6,322 nt of DNA, from positions 1 to 6,322 of the forward strand of contig JAKEIF010000154.1 in assembly GCA_022545875.1 (NCBI GenBank), in the 5' to 3' direction. A program made the translations under genes and the position numbers. Source of the stretch: Nitrososphaera sp. (lineage in GTDB: Archaea; Thermoproteota; Nitrososphaeria; Nitrososphaerales; Nitrososphaeraceae). Below are positions 5,557 through 6,322 of the stretch, one piece after another (the first letter of the stretch is position 1; the number at the start of each line of letters is the position of its first letter). The notes below the pieces were generated by a model. It saw nothing but the letters and a program-made list of their open reading frames with translations, made no database searches and had not been told where the DNA came from.

Positions 5557-6066
5557 CTACTTGGCAATCGGCATGGCTTGGACTGACTGGTCTACGTAAT
5601 CCTGCCACTGCATCTTTAGGTCGTCTATCTCTTGCTGCGTACCCCCTTCGCCGCCTTCTACAGCCATTTCTATTTCTCCAAGGTATTCCCCAAATACATC
5701 CAACGCCTGCTCGTACAGATCATAACTCTGCTCCCACTCTGCTGCAGTCTGTCGCTGGACGTCGCGTATCATCTGCTGGGTGTCAGAGTGAGCAGTCTCT
5801 AGCCGGCGTAGCATATCGTCTGAGCTCATCGTCTCATTCCTCCAGCTTGCAAAGTCCGACTCGATGCTGCTGGCCAGGTCAAGATGACGCGAATAGACAT
5901 CGGAGGCAACCTCAGCGTCTGTCCTAGGGGTGTCAAAATTGCCCGTGCTGCTCTGGGGTATGAGCCACACCAGAAAACTCGAACCTATTATCGCCGCCGC
6001 TATTGCTGCCGTTATGGCAATGCCTTTCTTGCTTGCCAAGCTGAGCTTAGGTCTTTTGAAGCTCAA
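5557..6066 (-). CDS. Single-pass membrane-anchored helical protein of unknown function
   Basis: A 169-residue protein that I do not recognise. The N-terminus is basic (K-R-P-K, then S-K-K-G), followed by one hydrophobic segment at about 15-36 rich in Ala and Ile and ending V-W-L-I-P. This predicts an N-in anchor, or less likely an uncleaved signal, with the rest outside the cell. Residues about 50-165 are polar and almost wholly helix-compatible, rich in D, E, Q, S and A, with W-containing heptad-like stretches (W-E-Q-S-Y-D-L-Y-E-Q-A-L), suggesting coiled coil or a helical bundle. A Gly/Glu linker (E-G-G-E-G-G) at 137-142 splits off a last short helix. There are no cysteines and no catalytic motif. 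The start is TTG at 6066, with no ATG before the membrane segment and an AT element about 30 bases upstream. The stop touches the trm1 stop with no gap. Confidence 0.8.
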   Translation of the reverse strand: MSFKRPKLSLASKKGIAITAAIAAAIIGSSFLVWLIPQSSTGNFDTPRTDAEVASDVYSRHLDLASSIESDFASWRNETMSSDDMLRRLETAHSDTQQMIRDVQRQTAAEWEQSYDLYEQALDVFGEYLGEIEMAVEGGEGGTQQEIDDLKMQWQDYVDQSVQAMPIAK

Positions 6067-6111
6067 TAAATAGATAGTCTCATATGTCCCGCCTAATTTT
6101 CAAAGCCGTAA
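6067..6111. promoter_or_regulatory. Divergent promoter region between the membrane protein and the oxidoreductase
   Basis: This 45-base gap must hold both promoters. On the minus strand AAAATTAG (6093-6100) is centred about 30 bases before the TTG, consistent with little or no leader. On the plus strand AATAAATA (6065-6072, overlapping the first bases of the minus-strand gene) would give a leader of roughly 15 bases before the ATG at 6112; the weaker CATATG (6081-6086) sits at leaderless spacing. No Shine-Dalgarno sequence is seen on either side. Which plus-strand element is used cannot be decided by eye. Confidence 0.4.
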
Positions 6112-6322
6112 ATGAGCTCTTCAGGACAGGCGCAGCCTAACCTTGGCAAACTGACCTACCGAAGCGACATTGCCCCGGACCTTGCAATACTCCGGATTCA
6201 GCCTGCAGACGGGAGCCCCGTACCGGATTTCAAAGCAGGTCAGTTTGTAACGCTTGGCCTGCAGGCGCCTGGCGAGGACAAGATAACCTACCGCGCATAT
6301 TCGATATCATCCTCACCTGAAG
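6112..6322 (+). CDS. FAD-binding oxidoreductase, ferredoxin-NADP reductase-like (N-terminal fragment)
   Basis: The first 70 codons of a gene that runs off the right edge; it is too short for a full call. The frame reads as the start of a ferredoxin-reductase-type FAD-binding beta barrel: a short leader, L-G-K-L-T-Y-R-S-D-I-A-P-D-L at residues 11-24, then D-F-K-A-G-Q-F-V-T-L-G-L (39-50), and the FAD-binding R-A-Y-S-I-S-S-S-P motif (61-69), whose Arg, Tyr and Ser contact the flavin in the RxYS family. Such proteins pass electrons between NAD(P)H and ferredoxin, flavodoxin or attached iron-sulfur domains. The NAD(P)-binding half and any fused domains lie outside the window, so the specific partner is unknown. 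The ATG at 6112 is the only sensible start: an upstream ATG at 6083 is in another frame and stops quickly. Confidence 0.88.
   Translation, partial: MSSSGQAQPNLGKLTYRSDIAPDLAILRIQPADGSPVPDFKAGQFVTLGLQAPGEDKITYRAYSISSSPE

Noticed and set aside
5553..5927. Plus-strand 124-codon open frame starting with GTG that overlaps the trm1 stop (GTGA arrangement)
   Set aside because: The overlap looks like coupling, but the predicted protein is a Ser/Arg/Pro-rich mix with no fold-like pattern, while the opposite strand encodes a coherent anchor plus helical domain. Treated as a shadow frame.

Overview
The window looks archaeal. It encodes a Nop5-fibrillarin pair (archaeal box C/D RNP core), a Sec11/archaeal-type signal peptidase with a Ser-His arrangement, an archaeal-style RNase HII and an archaeal/eukaryotic Trm1. 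Gene starts are preceded by AT-rich TATA-like elements about 27-32 bases upstream and generally lack Shine-Dalgarno sequences. Balanced base composition, alternative TTG/GTG starts and the protein flavour suggest a soil-type Nitrososphaerota (Thaumarchaeota, Nitrososphaera-like). That placement is inference from recollection of the families, not a search result.

Layout, left to right. Positions 1-98 are intergenic and AT-rich, with short palindromes; they probably hold the promoter of a leftward gene starting at or just beyond the left edge. On the minus strand follow a YjbQ/UPF0047 protein (99-515), overlapping the end of a type I signal peptidase with an unusual repetitive C-terminal tail (499-1302), and then a small unrecognised protein (1349-1642). 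Divergent from that is nop5 (1721-2995, plus), overlapped by the fibrillarin gene flpA (2976-3647). flpA converges on rnhB (RNase HII, 3635-4354, minus), and the two stop codons overlap inside an inverted repeat. rnhB and trm1 (4417-5556, plus) diverge from a short region with a symmetric TATA element. trm1 converges, with abutting stop codons, on a single-pass membrane protein gene of unknown function (5557-6066, minus). Divergent from that is the start of an FAD-dependent oxidoreductase (6112 to the right edge).

How the genes work together: Nop5 and fibrillarin form the protein core, with L7Ae (not here), of the box C/D RNP that 2'-O-methylates rRNA and tRNA. Trm1 is a second RNA methylation enzyme close by, and RNase HII acts on RNA in DNA, so the centre of the window is an RNA modification and processing neighbourhood. 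The flanks are cell-envelope functions (signal peptidase, membrane-anchored protein) and metabolism.

The window is very compact: no intergenic gap exceeds 100 bases. I saw no tRNA, rRNA, CRISPR array, insertion sequence or phage gene, and no convincing new multi-gene system. The most notable points are the signal peptidase tail, the symmetric shared promoter, the overlapping convergent stops and the repeated use of TTG starts without leaders.
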